Origin: Melieria omissa
Lineage: Eukaryota; Arthropoda; Insecta; Diptera; Ulidiidae
Reading direction: 5' to 3'
Assembly: GCA_963971225.1 (NCBI GenBank)
Contig: OZ020267.1
Coordinates: 29,768,298 to 29,832,297 of the forward strand
Length of the DNA: 64,000 nt
The position numbers and the translations under genes are program-made. Below the pieces are notes generated by a model, which was given only the letters and a program-made list of their open reading frames with translations, ran no database searches and had not been told where the DNA came from. Positions 26,357 to 37,480 of this stretch are shown here, in pieces. Positions within the stretch are counted from its first letter, which is position 1, and each line of letters opens with the position of its first letter.

Positions 26357-27066
26357 TGTCCACCAGTGGCAAAAGGGAAGAAAACTAAAGCTCTGAGAAC
26401 ATTGCAAATTTAAATGAAAAGTTGCTTTTATTTACAAAACTTCTTCTAAAATATGTTTGGACATCTTATATAATATATGGAAAACACAAACTAATTCCTT
26501 ACTGCTTAACATTTCGATTTTTCGAGGCAAAACAACCGAGTCACTTGTCGATTACCATTTCGTACCAGTTGCACAAAAATTTGTTCTACAATCAATGCGA
26601 ATTCGCGCATTGTTGTTGTTTTCACTACTATTATTTCGGTTGCTACTGCTCTTGTTATTGGTGTAGTTGTTGTTGTTGTTGGCCACCAGTCCAGCATGTC
26701 TACCAGTGAAGAGGCGAAGAAAACTGTAGCTCTGAGATTATTGAAAATTTAAATGAAAAGTTGAAAAGTTGCATTTTTTTCAAAAAGTCTTCTATAATAA
26801 ATCTAAATATGTTTGGACTTCTTATTTAAAATAAGGCAAACATAATCTAATTACTTAACATTTCAATTTATCGAAAAAATATGACTTAAGTCACTTGTCG
26901 TTTACCATTTCGTACCAGTTGCATACAAAAATTTTCGCTGGGTCTATGATTGTTTGGTAGGTGGCTGAGCAATCAATGCGAATTTGCGCCATTGTTGTTG
27001 TTTTCACTACTATTATTTGGGTTGCGATTTTTGTTGTTGTTTGTGTAGTTGTTGTTGTTGTTGGGA
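26357..27066. repeat. Tandem duplication, unit about 345-365 bp
   Basis: Copy 1 (about 26,357-26,697) and copy 2 (about 26,700-27,066) share the same order of landmarks: ACCAGTG, AAAACT.AAGCTCTGAGA, AATTTAAATGAAAAGTTG, ATATGTTTGGAC, GTCACTTGTCG.TTACCATTTCGTACCAGTTGCA, AATCAATGCGAATT and a terminal GTAGTTGTTGTTGTTGTTGG. Copy 2 has an extra insertion of about 40 bp near 26,930-26,970. Small open frames in both copies are repeat-derived. Confidence 0.9.
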
Positions 27067-28655
27067 GCAGTAATTGTAGTGAATATTGCGCCACGCCGTT
27101 AAAAGTGTTGGGTGCATATCTGTGCGGCTGGTGCACATTTCTATGTATGTGTGACTCTCTCTATGCCAGTCTCTATAATTGTCTGGCTCTGTGTCTGTCT
27201 GTCTGTCTCTGTAACAGTCTGTCTCTGTGTCTGTCTGTCTGTCTGTCTCTGTATTTGTCTGCCTCTGTGTCGGTCCGCCTTTGTAACAGTCTATCTCTGT
27301 CTCTCTCTCTCTTTGTGTTTGTGTTGTTGCATGCGCTACGCCAATTTCAAATTCAAATGCGAAATGCATTTGCAATTTTAATTTCCCATTGTGTGGCATC
27401 ACCGAACGCGCGCGAACCGCTCAACGCTCAGCGTGAACTTGCATTAAGCGGCGTCAATGGCGTTTCTGCTTTCGTTTTATCGCTTCTCCACTCTTCTTCG
27501 TCGCTTATGTACGCGTACGTTTTAACGTTTTTTTGTTGTCCTTTTTTTCTTATTTTTATTTTTACCTTTTTTCATTAGTTTTTCATCTACACCAACGTGA
27601 GCGCTGCCGCTCACCTAAAGCGAGCCGGTTGCCATTGTCGCTGTTGTTGTGCTGTGCTAATATGATTTTTAGCTTCATTACAGCCAATGTTTGCATTCAG
27701 CGATTTCTCTCACGGTCGTCCTTTAATGTCCTGCGGACTAGTCGAGATGGCAGCAGCCGGAAAATGCAAATGAATGAAATTAAGTGCACATTAGGAATAA
27801 TTTTGCTGATTTGCTGCTACAACAACAAAAACCAACTGAAAATTGAGATATTTGCACACAAATTGGTGGTCACTGAAATAACGTTGTGCGCCCCGTTGTG
27901 GGCCCAGTGTGCACCGTAAGCCGATTAGAAGCTGCAAATGGCTTTTAGTGTTGCGGCATTGCCAAATCTTTTGGTCATCTTTAACATAAAAATACCAAAT
28001 TTTATGGCATTGGTTTGTGTGTTGGGTTTTCCTAAATGTTCGGCAATCTATTGTGTAGCAATTTTTACTGACCGATTGCAGACAGTTTTTGCCAGATTTG
28101 CATATTTCATGACAACACACACACACACACACTAACACACAAAGCAACGACAGACAGTAAAACTTTACAAGTCGAACTTGTTGCCCCAAATTGCGGCACA
28201 TTTGAATGCTGTAAATTCGATCCAATAAACGGCACAAATGTCCTTATTTCCTTTGTGCTCTCTCTCCATCATGGACCATTTTCGTGCATTTAAATTTCAT
28301 CGATATTTTATTCTAATTCATCAATTCACATCAATCCAATCAAGGGGAATATTTCATCCATTTGAAATTCCTCTCAGCTTTTGTGCTTTACTCGTATACT
28401 TATTTGTTGTGATTTTATTTTTTACTGTTTGTTGCAAAAAAGGCCAACAAATAGCAGAGGCAAATTTATAATTGACCGCATAAATCGAACGGATAAAGAG
28501 AGCAAGAGAGAGAGCGAGATAGAGAGGGAAAGTGCAAAACGTTTGCCTTTTCATGGCCAACGCTTCGGCTAGGGTGACCATATTTGAGTTAAAGACGAAG
28601 TTGCTGATAGAAAACATAATACAGGGAGATAAAATCCGAAATAGAAGATTAGAAG
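27067..28655. other. Non-coding spacer with a TCTG microsatellite
   Basis: A degenerate CTGTCTGTCTCTGT tract runs from about 27,185 to 27,320. Open frames over it are rich in Cys, Leu and Ser and are artefacts. A GA-rich stretch lies near 28,497-28,525. No gene is supported. Confidence 0.5.
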
Positions 28656-28659
28656 ATAA

Positions 28660-29125
28660 TTCAAGGCAAATTACAAAAAGTTTACTGTTATCTGCAAAAT
28701 AATTTTCAATCATTTGCAGCGATATCAGGGAAAGTTTGTGTTCTAATTGAATTCTTTGCGTCTATTGGGCGCGTTTGACTAAAACCCTGTTTCTTTAATA
28801 ATGGTTAAATAAAATCAAAAAGTGATAATTTTGTATTTTTCCATTTTCATTTTTGATTAAACACTTTTTTAAAGCAAACTACAAAAATTGTAGTGTTATC
28901 CCCATAATAATTTCTAATCATTTGCAGCGATATTAGGGAAAGTTTGTGTTTTAATTGAAGTCTACGAACTTGGCGCGTTTGATCCAAACTCTGTTTATTT
29001 AATAATAAAATCAAAAAGTAATAATTTTGTATTTTTCCGTAAATATTAACTAAGTTTTTTGTAATTGAAGAATATTGATACAAAATTTATTTAACCCGTT
29101 TTAAGCTTAAATTGTTCAAAAGTAA
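28660..29125. repeat. Dispersed repeat, copies 2 and 3
   Basis: Two further copies of the 22.53-kb repeat sit head to tail here. Copy 2 (about 28,660-28,850) lacks the 3' third, while copy 3 (about 28,865-29,125) runs through the full ACCCGTTTTAAGC end. The tandem placement suggests a duplication after insertion, or insertion of one copy into another. Confidence 0.85.
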
Positions 29126-29492
29126 AAAGTTGCACGATACAAAGATTTAAATGGGGCTTGAACCCCCCAAAAACCCCACTTGCGTGTACCATTGTGTATG
29201 TATGAATTGGTTATTATGGATTTACATATTTACGTTCACACATATAGTTAACAATCAACGCTGTTCATTGATTCATTGGAGACAAATTGGTTTCTCTGGA
29301 TTAGCGGAGACGGGCGTTTACTTATTTTTGTAGGTTTTTTTCGGCGTTTGAAGGAAAAATCTTTGCAAGATGAAAACAAAGTCCAGTGCTGAATGTTTAA
29401 TAGCTAAAACCACCTTTTGTTTTGAACACTGCCTTGCTGGGAGCCTTGACTATACTTAAAGGTAACTTCTTATATCCATTGAACCCACATCT

Positions 29493-29645
29493 TAAGTTAG
29501 ATTGGGATGCAGTTCAAAGAAGCTCACTTAGGCTTTACTTGATCTGTTCTGATGTCAAAAATTGATTCCAATCAAGTAAAAATCTCCCAAATATTAGAAA
29601 AAACCGCATTTTTTGCGGCTAAAACCAATTCCTTGATCCTGATTA
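29493..29645. repeat. Left copy of a direct duplication that brackets a MITE
   Basis: This block begins TTAGATTGGGATGCAGTTCA and contains AAGAAGCTCACTTAGGCTTTAC and a CAAGTAAAAATCT.CCAAATATTAGAAAA motif. It recurs at about 30,452-30,590, just beyond the TTAA element listed next. Confidence 0.85.
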
Positions 29646-29711
29646 ATATAGCTATTAGAGAAGCTAAGAGAGCTATTGAGAATAACTTGTGGTATCCCAC
29701 GACTTGACACC

Positions 29712-30451
29712 TTAAGGGAAGGCTCCCCTGGATTTGGACCGAAAAATGTTTTTTTTTTTTTTTTGCATAAAACGAAGGCTACATATATGTAGAATATGTG
29801 TGTAAAAGGATTTTTTGATACGACGCGTATTTTCATGGGAGAACACACCTGTCTCACGCGCGCTACGGGACGCTCCACTGCTCTAATTTGCTTCAAACGA
29901 GTTTATCTCGAAACCATTTTTTCCAATCTAACTGAAATCACCGGACTTGATCTAATGATCCGATTTTCTTCATCTAAAAACTGCTCGAATGTATTTGATT
30001 TTCTGTATGCCTTGAACCTACAATTTGCATAAATAGTTATTTATTTTTAATTTTTAAATGTGGTTGAAATTAAAAAAAGGTGCAAAAAATTTAACTTTTT
30101 TCTTCAAATATTCATTGTGCAAGAATTTTTCGTTTCAATTTTTTGAGTCTGGTTCAATTCACAGACAATTTTGTTATCTTTAAGTAATGACAATGCTTTT
30201 TGATTTCAGTCCACTACAAGAGGCTGCAGGATTACAGTTCTCGAGCGATGTTTGGCGCGCAGAGGCCTACGGAAATCGCCATTTTGTAGCCGCCATTTTG
30301 AATTTCATCAAGTTTTTTAACTTTTTAAACTCCTAAATAATAGACGAATTTAATAGTCAAAACCGGAAGTTTGTACGCCTTTTCATTATCCCACAAAAAA
30401 ATTACAAACTTTGCCTTATTTTTGCCCAAATCCAGGGGAGCCTTCGCTTAA
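29712..30451. mobile_element. TTAA-flanked MITE, 732 bp, with long terminal inverted repeats
   Basis: The element (29,716-30,447) starts GGGAAGGCTCCCCTGGAT and ends with the reverse complement of GCGAAGGCTCCCCTGGAT. The TIRs are about 22 bp and differ at only one position, the second base. TTAA lies immediately outside both ends (29,712-29,715 and 30,448-30,451). A poly-T run of about 19 bases lies near 29,748-29,764. No transposase is encoded. The TTAA target site is typical of the piggyBac superfamily, but the terminal GGG/GCG differs from the usual CCC start, so the family is uncertain. Confidence 0.8.
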
Positions 30452-30590
30452 GTTAGATTTAGGTGCAGTTCAAAGAAGCTCACTTTGACTTTACTTGACT
30501 TATTTTTATGTCACAAATTTATTCCAGTCAAGTAAAAATCTGCTAAATATTAGAAAATTCCGCACCACTTCCTTGATTCTGGTTCCCCCT
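30452..30590. repeat. Right copy of the direct duplication bracketing the MITE
   Basis: About 75-80 percent identical by eye to 29,493-29,645. Together the two copies suggest the MITE entered at a TTAA at the junction of a pre-existing tandem duplication. Confidence 0.8.
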
Positions 30591-30629
30591 TGATCACCTC
30601 ATAGCAGGACGGCCGTGAAGCATTGCGAG

Positions 30630-30945
30630 AGAATGAAGAGAGAATGAAACATGGTATGAAGTAATCAATCGTACATGAAAACAATAGAATCAAAGATATT
30701 TTTAGGGAAAATCTACTATATGAACCTATGGAAGATTTGAGATTTTCTTCCTTCCTTCCTTTCTTCTAGGCGTCAATCCTCTTGAAACTTATACTCATAC
30801 GTCCGATAGGGTTCGGTCGAATGTTTAGAGAGAAGGACACATGGTATGAAGTAAGCATTTTCGTATATGGAAAAAACAGAATCAAAGATAATATTTGAAG
30901 GAAATCTATAATAGAAGTGACAGGAAATTTGAGAGATTTGATTTG
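30630..30945. repeat. Local direct duplication, offset about 190 bp
   Basis: The chain GAGAGAA, CATGGTATGAAGTAA, AGAATCAAAGATA, GAAAATCTA and AGATTTGAGA is present at about 30,633-30,745 and again at about 30,822-30,940. No ORF is present. Confidence 0.7.
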
Positions 30946-31313
30946 AGAGTTGAGTCGGACAAAAAAATGGACCGACAGGCGTATAGACCCTGAACTAAAT
31001 AGTTAACAAACTTTAGTGTGAATGGACAGGAGAAAGAATAGTTGGATGAACATAGAAAGTTGAGGATCAACGACTTCGAAAAAGCTGAACTCGCTCAATT
31101 GACACTAATATACAGTTTTGATCTAATTTCCTCGAATATATCTTCAGTACATTGGAAAAAACTAAGCATTAAAGTACTGCCAGTCTTTCAGTCTTTCGAA
31201 TCGATTCAGATCGATTAAGTACCAACTAGATTTAAAAAAGCAGAATAAATTGAGTTTTTCATTAGTTTAACTCATACGAGCCTGGAAGTCTCACGTCTGA
31301 GTTTAGGTTACTT

Positions 31314-31558
31314 TTAACCCTTTTGGGACGGAGTTTAATTTTGAAATCCAAAACACTCTCAGTAAAAATTTGTCCATGCTATGAAAGTTGGGGCTAGAAA
31401 ATTATGTTGGATGCTCACAATTTCTGAAACCATTCTTTTATACGGCGACTTAGAATTCTAATAAATATAATGCGTGAGTCAGAAGATCTGGTTAGTTGTT
31501 TTGAAGGACATTGAAAAGTTGCTGGGACGTATTAACGCAGTGATCCATAAAGGGTTAA
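31314..31558. mobile_element. Candidate short TTAA-flanked MITE, 237 bp
   Basis: TTAA at 31,314-31,317 is followed by CCCTTTTGGGA. At the other end, CATAAAGGG precedes TTAA at 31,555-31,558. The CCCTTT/AAAGGG ends next to TTAA fit a piggyBac-like footprint, but similarity beyond the first six to ten bases is weak. This may be an old, decayed copy or chance. Confidence 0.35.
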
Positions 31559-33001
31559 AGTTTTAGAAACTAGGGCTAAAGAGATAAACAAACACACTGA
31601 AATACGAAAAAGCTGCGCTACCCAACACAAAGTATTAGTAAACAAACGCATGAATTTCAAAAACTTCATAAATTTCATTCAAATTCATAAATCTTTTACA
31701 TCACTAACCGATCAACAGAGTATTAGTAAATAAAAACACAGACATTTAAAAATATCCAAAAATTAATTTTCCCCATGAATCTTTGTATCCATCAGTCATA
31801 GATAATTCCAAAATCAATTTGCTTTATGGATTCCAAAAATATATGATTTCCAAAAAACAGAAATACCAATCACCTCCGCAGCAACATGGCCACTCAGTAC
31901 CAACCTTTTGGTCTTTCAAGCAAAGTGAATATATACAACAACACATATATAAAAAAATACAATAAACCACTGTGTTAGAAGGGGGAGTGAAGGCAGTCAA
32001 GTGTGGGATTTTGTTGGGCTGACGACGAAAAGGGAAACATATCAACTCAATGCAAATAAAAGACCAATCAAAATAACAAAAATTCCTTAACTGAACAGCC
32101 GATCAAAGTCATAAGTCAGACCATACAAATTTCCATTTGAATATTGCCCCTTTCGGCCGACCGAGCGAGCGAGCGTCCTTGCTGGGGCTTCATGCAGCAC
32201 TTTTACTGCTGGTCGCTGCCGTCGCATATCTCACTGGATTATTAACATTTCAATATAATAAGCGGAGAAGATATGGTGAGGGCAGACAAATTCATATTTG
32301 CTATTTGGTGCGTTGAAATAAAACGGCTTCATGCGATTTTGGGTGTGCGTGCGCGTGTGTGTGTGTGTGTGTGTGTGTTTGTTTTGCTGACGGCAGCCCG
32401 AAAAAAGGCCAATGCCGCATATTATCGCCAAAAGATGTCCCCAAGTCAAGTTCGATGCGGCAAGCGGCAAAGCGACGGGCGGTTGTCGGCCAAGAAATAC
32501 GAGCACAGAGTGTGTGGTAGCTGGTAGCTGGGCATTTGTGAGCGTCGTTCGCAATTCAGCGAAATCATTTGCCGTATTTTAGGCGTTATTGCTGACTGCC
32601 GGTCGGTTGGTCGGTTGGCTGGCTGGTCTGTCGATTATTGAAGCGATTTTTCGGTCCCTTTTTGCTGTGGCGGCCTCATCATTACTGCAGTCAGTGTGCG
32701 TGCGCCTGTCCTTATGAGTCTGTGTCTGCGTATGTGTGTGTGTGTGTGTGAGTGTGGTCTCGAGTGCGTGTTGGCATGTTTGGGTTTTCTTGCTTGTGCG
32801 AAATCCAAACCTCTTGAAAAGTTCGTTTGCGGTTGTCCATCGAAAGCGGACAACGTCGACCACACCAAACGACTTTCGGTTCGATCATTGCTACATTGCC
32901 GCATGAACAGCACTGACTGGTCGGACTGCAATGTTGGTCATTAGCTTTTGCTCGCTTACTGCTGTCACTACTATTGTTGTTGTTGTTGTTGTTGTTGTTG
33001 A

Positions 33002-33039
<38 letters not shown>

Positions 33040-33630
33040 ATGTTGTTGCTGTAACGGTTCCTGTATTGTCAGCATACAAAACGAAAGTGTGGCACTTTCC
33101 GGTTAGCTGATGCGAAACGACGAAATATTCCGGCAACTACTCAAAGTTGCCATACTTTCCATTTCTCACACCGCGTCCTTTCAAATGCTCAACGCTGAAC
33201 GATGAACGGCGCCAGTGCATTGTTGGCGTTGTTAGGTATTTTGTTGGTGTTCGTTGTTGATGGTGTTGAGCACGTTTGCGTTGGCGTTGTGCTGTGCATG
33301 TTTTAACTTGTGGGTTCGATAATTTTGGGATCAGTTGCTGTTTGAACTGGGCGCATGTGGGTGGCGCGTAATGAACACAGGTGGAGAGGGGTTGGTTGGC
33401 GAGTGGGTGTGTGCGGTTAAGTGTGAGGTTTGATTTTATGTCCTTCGTGTGCGTAGTTGTTTGGTAGACAATGTCAATGTGACACCAAAGTTGAATTTAT
33501 TAAAGATGAAAGATTGACTGAATGATGAATTAATTGAAAGGAAATTGGAAATTTTTAGATAATAGAAATGTTGATAAAATAATTAAAAATCTTGGCTTAA
33601 GACCACAGATGTCATAGCTATAACTTTATT
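31559..33630. other. Non-coding spacer
   Basis: GT runs lie near 32,355-32,379 and 32,731-32,751, and a GTT/GAT run near 32,975-33,050. Open frames on both strands over 32.27-33.1 kb are compositional. No supported gene. Confidence 0.45.
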
Positions 33631-33860
33631 TTGTTAAAAAAAAATTAATTGATAAAAATTTTTTAATAAAAAAAAATAAATTTTAAAAAAAATTTTAATA
33701 AAAAAAAATAAATAAAAAAAAAATTTGTTAATAAAAAAAAATTAATTAAAAAAAAAAAAAAATTTATAATAAAAAAAATTTATTTTTAGCAATTAATTTT
33801 GTTTTGAAAAAATTTAATGCTAACAATTTATTTTTTTTAATTACAAAAATTTATTTTTTT
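33631..33860. repeat. A/T homopolymer-rich tract
   Basis: Alternating runs of A and T (AAAAAAAATTAATT and similar words) fill this interval almost without G or C. Confidence 0.8.
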
Positions 33861-35370
33861 TTAATTCATGCATTTATTTATTACATATTCTTTTTCATAT
33901 TTAATTGCAAATTTAAATTCCAAAAAGCTCATTGTGCAACTTTTACTTTGTGAAATTAATTTTCTCATTGAAAAATTTTCCCCCCTTTTCATGTTCACAT
34001 TTCCGCCCGGTTTGCTGCTCTTTGGTTTTCTATAGCTTTATGCAATTAATTTGCTTTTTCTTTTGATGGGCAATTAAATCAAATCATTTGCAACCCATTC
34101 CATTCATTCGCCAAAGTTGGACCCTTTGCGTTGTTATAAGCGCAATTATTCAAATCTGCCAACAACTTTTACAACAACTACTTAACCTGAATTTTTAAAT
34201 ATCCACCACCGCCACCATTGCTACTCTATGCCGCAAAAAAAGGGTTGGGCAATGAACAATGCAACACATTTGCAGCGCCCACTGCCGCGGCCCATTTAAG
34301 GCCCTCAAGTCTTTTGCGCCACGCAGTCGCAGCACAAACGAGACTCATTATTGTAAATCAATCGACCTACGCAAATTTCGTAACTGCGGTTTTTATTGCT
34401 TCCGCAGCCACAATTTCAATTTCCCTTTTTCGCAACGCACAAAAACACTTAAACACACAAACACAAACACATATACATAGTCGAGTAAGTATGAACGGTT
34501 ACAGCACAAAGCGACAATTGAGGCATGTGACCTGCCTCCATGCCGTCGGTCCTGCTCCGTCTTGGCAGTCTGCGCCGGCGGCAACAGCGATTGCCAATGT
34601 AAAATTCATGATTGCGGCAGCGCCAGTGCCGCGATTGCGTCTGCCTGCGCGGCGACGGCAACGGTACAGCCGCATAAGAATTAATGATAACAACGCTACT
34701 AATTGAAGCCAAATAGCGAATGCGAAAGCCAAAGGAAACGCGCGGGATGAGGACTGCAGCTACAGCTGTGGCTGTGGCTGTGACTGCGACTGTGACTGTG
34801 GCCTGTGGCGGTGTGGGTCGCATTGCAAGCTGCGTGGTGCGTGGCGCAAATCGTTACAAACACACACACACCAACATATGCGCTTTCGCATAGACACAGC
34901 GACAACGCACACGTTGGCGTTTTAGCTGGCGCACCAATAAATACGCGTTGGATTATGGTAACGGCGGACCAAAGTGCAAAGGCCACATCGCACTGGAGCC
35001 ATTCTTTTCACTACACATACACTCATACATACATTGTTGTAGTTGTTTTTCGTGTTACAGCTGCGTTTATTTTTTTTTGTGCGTTTTGCCTTCGCTTTTA
35101 ATGGCAACAAGCGCTGCCATTTCAATCTGTGCACTTGTTGGCCTCCACCCACTGCAGCCAGAGCCTGAGCCCCTTCCACTCAATCCGCCACTGTTGCCTG
35201 GTTCTACCTTTAACTGGCGGCAATAGTGGCGCACCAGCGGCAAATGTCTGCTGCCTCTAATGAGTTAATTTAGTTTGGCTGCAATGTAGCTGCGTGTAGC
35301 AAAAACCGCGCCATCGTCAGCCGTTCAGTGTTGCCAGATTGTTAAATTCGTAATACAGAAATACGAATTT
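33861..35370. other. Non-coding spacer with a GC-richer core
   Basis: The 34.2-35.2 kb part is GC-richer and open in several frames on both strands. A CTGTGGCTGTGACTG hexanucleotide tract lies near 34,758-34,800. No frame has a recognisable domain or a convincing start, so no gene is called. Confidence 0.4.
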
Positions 35371-35379
35371 TTGCAATTA

Positions 35380-37480
35380 GTGATTGTTTGATTATTTAAA
35401 AAAGATTATAACATTTTAATCTAAAAACCCAAAAATTTAAATTGAAATTGGATTTTTTTTAATTTAAAATTTTTTGGACTCTTTAAATATAAAAATTGTT
35501 TGGTAGTGCAATTTTTTTGTTGAGCTCAAAATTTTATTTCTGATAGCATTTGAATGTAACAAATAAAAAAATGTAATTTGAAATTGATATTTTTTTTTAT
35601 ATTAAAAATGTAAATTAAAATTTTTTTTGCTACACTTTAAATATACAAATTGTTTTGCATTATAATTTATTTGTTGAGCTCAAAATTTAATTTGTGGCGA
35701 TTTCTTGCAAAACAAATATTACCAAAATTAATTTTTTTTTATCCAAGTTTTTGTTTATTTAACACTTTATGCTCCAAACTAACCTCAATCATTAATTTTC
35801 AAAAACTTAATTATGATTTTTTTAATTTAAATTCGTTCTAAAATTAAAATCTGCAATTTTTTTTAATTCTATTGAGTTAAAATTAATGTTTTTCAGTTTA
35901 TTTCGGAAGGACTCGATAATTTTATTTGTTAAGCTTAGTGCTGCAATTTGTTTACCATTAGTGATGATTTGTTAAAAAAAATTCATACGAATTTGGTTTT
36001 CACAAAGAATTCATACTTTTTCTCAAAGTTTTCGCTTTTTTGACACTTTATACTTCAACTTAACCTCAAATATTAAATTTTAAAAATTGAAATATGATTT
36101 TTTGAAAAATTAAATACGTTCTAAAATCAAAATCTGTAAAATTTTTGGAAATATTGAATTATAAATGGATTTGAATTACACTTACAAATTTTTTTGTTTT
36201 TCAGTTTAGTTCGAAAGGAGTCACTAACTGTATTTGTTAAGATTAATGCTGCATTTTTCCACAATAAGCGATGATTTCTGTTAAAAAAAATCCATAAGCA
36301 TTTGGTTTTCATACAGAATTCTTATTTTGCATCGAAGTTTTCACTCTTTTGACACTTTATACTTCAACTTTACACTTTATACCTCAAATTTTAAATTTTA
36401 AAAATTTAAATGTGAGTTGTTTTTTAATTTAAATTCCATTTAATATCAAAATCTGCAACTTTTGTTGAATTATTCAATTCTTAAGTTATTTGAAAGAAAT
36501 TTATAATTTTTTTTGAGTTTATTTCGAAAGGACTCGCATACTTAGCGCCACATTTTTCCAAAACAAACAAATAAACAAATTCATAAACATGTGGTTTTCT
36601 TACAGAATTCTTCTTTTGTATCGAAGTTTTCGCTATTTGGACACTTTATGCTTCAACTCAACCTCAAATATGAAATTTTACAATTTTAAATATGAACATC
36701 ATCAAATTTAAATTGAATCTACAATAAAAATCTATGATTTTTGTTTTCTCATCACAATTCTAAAAATATTGAAACTTAATTCAAAATGTTTGATTTTTGT
36801 TTATTTCGAAAGGACTCTCTGACTTTTTTAGTTGAGCTCAAAGCAGCATGTTTACGCCATTAGCGAAGATTTATGTTTTTCATTTTCATTTAGCTGTTTT
36901 TCATGCAAGTTTTTGCTTTCTTGACACTTTATGCTTGAACCTCAAAAAAAAATTTTTTAAATTTAAATATTATCTTGTATCAAAATCTGCAATTATTTTT
37001 TTCTTATTAAATCCTAAAATTATTTAAATATAATTCAAATTTTTTACTTCAGTTTATTTCGAAAGAACTCCCTATTTTTTTTTAGTTTTTGGGTTTAATT
37101 CATTTAATTTTTATTAATTTTTATTTTACTTTATTTCAAAAGGATTCTGCAGCCTTATTTGTTGAGTTCAAAGTTAAAGTTTTTCACCACTAGTGATGAT
37201 TTCTGCTGAAAAAAAATTCATAAAAATTAAGTTTTCATTTAAGTTCATTTACATTTTTGTGTTTCTGACACTTTATTCTTCAACCTAACCTCAAATATAA
37301 AATTTAGAAATTTCCATATGCAATTCTTCTTAATTAAAATTTATTTGTTTTTGTTTTCTTTATAAATTTCAACAATTCCTAAATTGAATTAAATATTTGT
37401 TTATGTTATTTTAATTCAAAAGGATTCAGATTTGGGTTCACCTCACACTTTATACTCCCCGTTAAACTCAAATATTCAAT
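35380..37480. repeat. Degenerate AT-rich tandem array, period about 290-300 bp
   Basis: Two landmarks alternate through the interval. ACACTTTATRCTTCAAC.TAACCTCAAATAT-type words lie near 35,761, 36,040, 36,350, 36,638, 36,921 and 37,267. TATTTCGAAAGGACTC-type words lie near 35,902, 36,208, 36,522, 36,803, 37,060/37,132 and 37,410. This gives at least six diverged units of about 300 bp, each also holding a TTGTTGAGCTCAAA-type word. It behaves like an old satellite-like local amplification. Confidence 0.85.

Noticed and set aside
26961..27578. 205-codon plus-strand open frame with many Cys-Leu-Ser-Val repeats
   Set aside because: Derived from the TCTG microsatellite; the repeat pattern explains it fully.
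32353..32527. Short coding frame beside a GT run
   Set aside because: Opposite-strand frame is equally open and neither has a domain; compositional.
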